From positions 622,001 to 682,000 of the forward strand of contig JAQGDQ010000048.1 of assembly GCA_030141605.1 (NCBI GenBank): DNA of 60,000 bases, given 5' to 3'. The notes beneath the pieces were generated by a model. It was not told the origin of the DNA, did not search any database, and was given only the letters and a program-made list of their open reading frames with translations. Source of the DNA: Tubiluchus corallicola (lineage: Eukaryota; Priapulida; Priapulimorpha; Priapulimorphida; Tubiluchidae). Positions 59,355 through 60,000 of the stretch are shown here, one piece after another. Both the position numbers and the translations under genes were made by a program. Within the stretch, counting starts at the first letter, position 1. Each line of letters begins with the position of its first letter.

Positions 59355-60000
59355 GACTTTTATGCTCTTCTTAGTCTTTATATTAAAACAGTACATTCAA
59401 TGAGCTGAAAATATTGGTACAAGATTTGTAACAAAATAGCATTACTACAAATTTTTATTTCGGGGTATTGATAATGTACTAGCTCACTTTGAAGCCATAT
59501 AGAAAAAAATCCTTTCTTTTTATTTAAATGAAATGTTCTTTGCTAGTGTTCGTCTCTGAAGTCTGAATGTTCACTCAGATGAGGTTTTAGGGCATGCTTT
59601 TGAAGATTTTCTAGTTAAAAGTTATTTGAACTTGTTAATTTCAGCTTGCAATTTCGCCAAGAACCAACCGCAACATCATTTTTTGGTATTCGCTAAAGTA
59701 AATGATGTGGTAGGATGATATTAAATGGGTTGGTCCTGCTACATAGCAAACACAACAATAAAGTTTATTTTATGAAAGAAAACTTGTAATTGAGAAAAAC
59801 TAATATGTGCATGTTTCACACCAGATAAAAGCAACAAAAAACACTGACTGACTGACTGCACGCAATAAAAAACTTCAGAACTCGGTAACAAGTTTTGTTT
59901 TGAAAACAAGGAAAGAAAACAAGGAAAAACCTTGTGATTAACAGTACAACTTCTTTTAAAAGTGGTAAATTGGTGTGAGAAAAATGACACTTTATAAAAG
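59355..60000. other. Non-coding stretch to the window end
   Basis: AT-rich, with no gene or repeat recognised. The 83-codon minus-strand ORF at 59739-59990 shows no domain. Confidence 0.5.

Overview
This is an AT-rich nuclear fragment of an animal genome. The evidence is a multi-exon axonemal dynein heavy chain with GT-AG introns, an intronless rhodopsin-class GPCR of bilaterian neuropeptide-receptor type, and many decayed LINE, Ty3/gypsy, SINE-like and foldback repeats. The receptor type and the gypsy gag style fit a bilaterian invertebrate, possibly a lophotrochozoan, but the species cannot be fixed from the sequence.

Layout. From 534 to 23411 on the plus strand there are 18 exons of one inner-arm dynein heavy chain, most like DNAH7. 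They join into one open frame of 861 codons. They encode the C-terminal part of the linker, all of AAA1 (P-loop at 9441, Walker B at 13867) and the start of AAA2 (P-loop at 23385). The N-terminal part lies before base 1. The next exon after 23411 could not be found, although the splice donor there is a perfect GTAAGT. The introns hold an ATT microsatellite, a pogo/Tigger-like MITE (4738-5231), a repeat block (10660-11660), a gypsy integrase remnant (about 11872-12171), a reversed LINE fragment (about 12914-13690), a CT-rich tract and a second LINE fragment (about 20130-21296).

From 23412 to 60000 the only clear gene is a 365-residue class A GPCR on the minus strand (31640-32737), with an upstream ORF whose stop codon overlaps its start. 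If the dynein gene resumes beyond the window, this receptor is nested antisense in a very long intron. The rest is non-coding and repeat-rich. It includes a foldback of about 2 kb (28098-30059), a LINE fragment with its RT core partly deleted (about 38960-40015), a degenerate gypsy gag-protease segment (about 46968-48170) containing an 84-bp palindrome, a 16-bp minisatellite (48320-48600), and further repeat debris.

The dynein and the receptor have no evident functional link. The dynein drives ciliary or flagellar beating, and the receptor probably senses a neuropeptide. Their proximity is positional. No RNA genes, CRISPR arrays or complete transposons were found.
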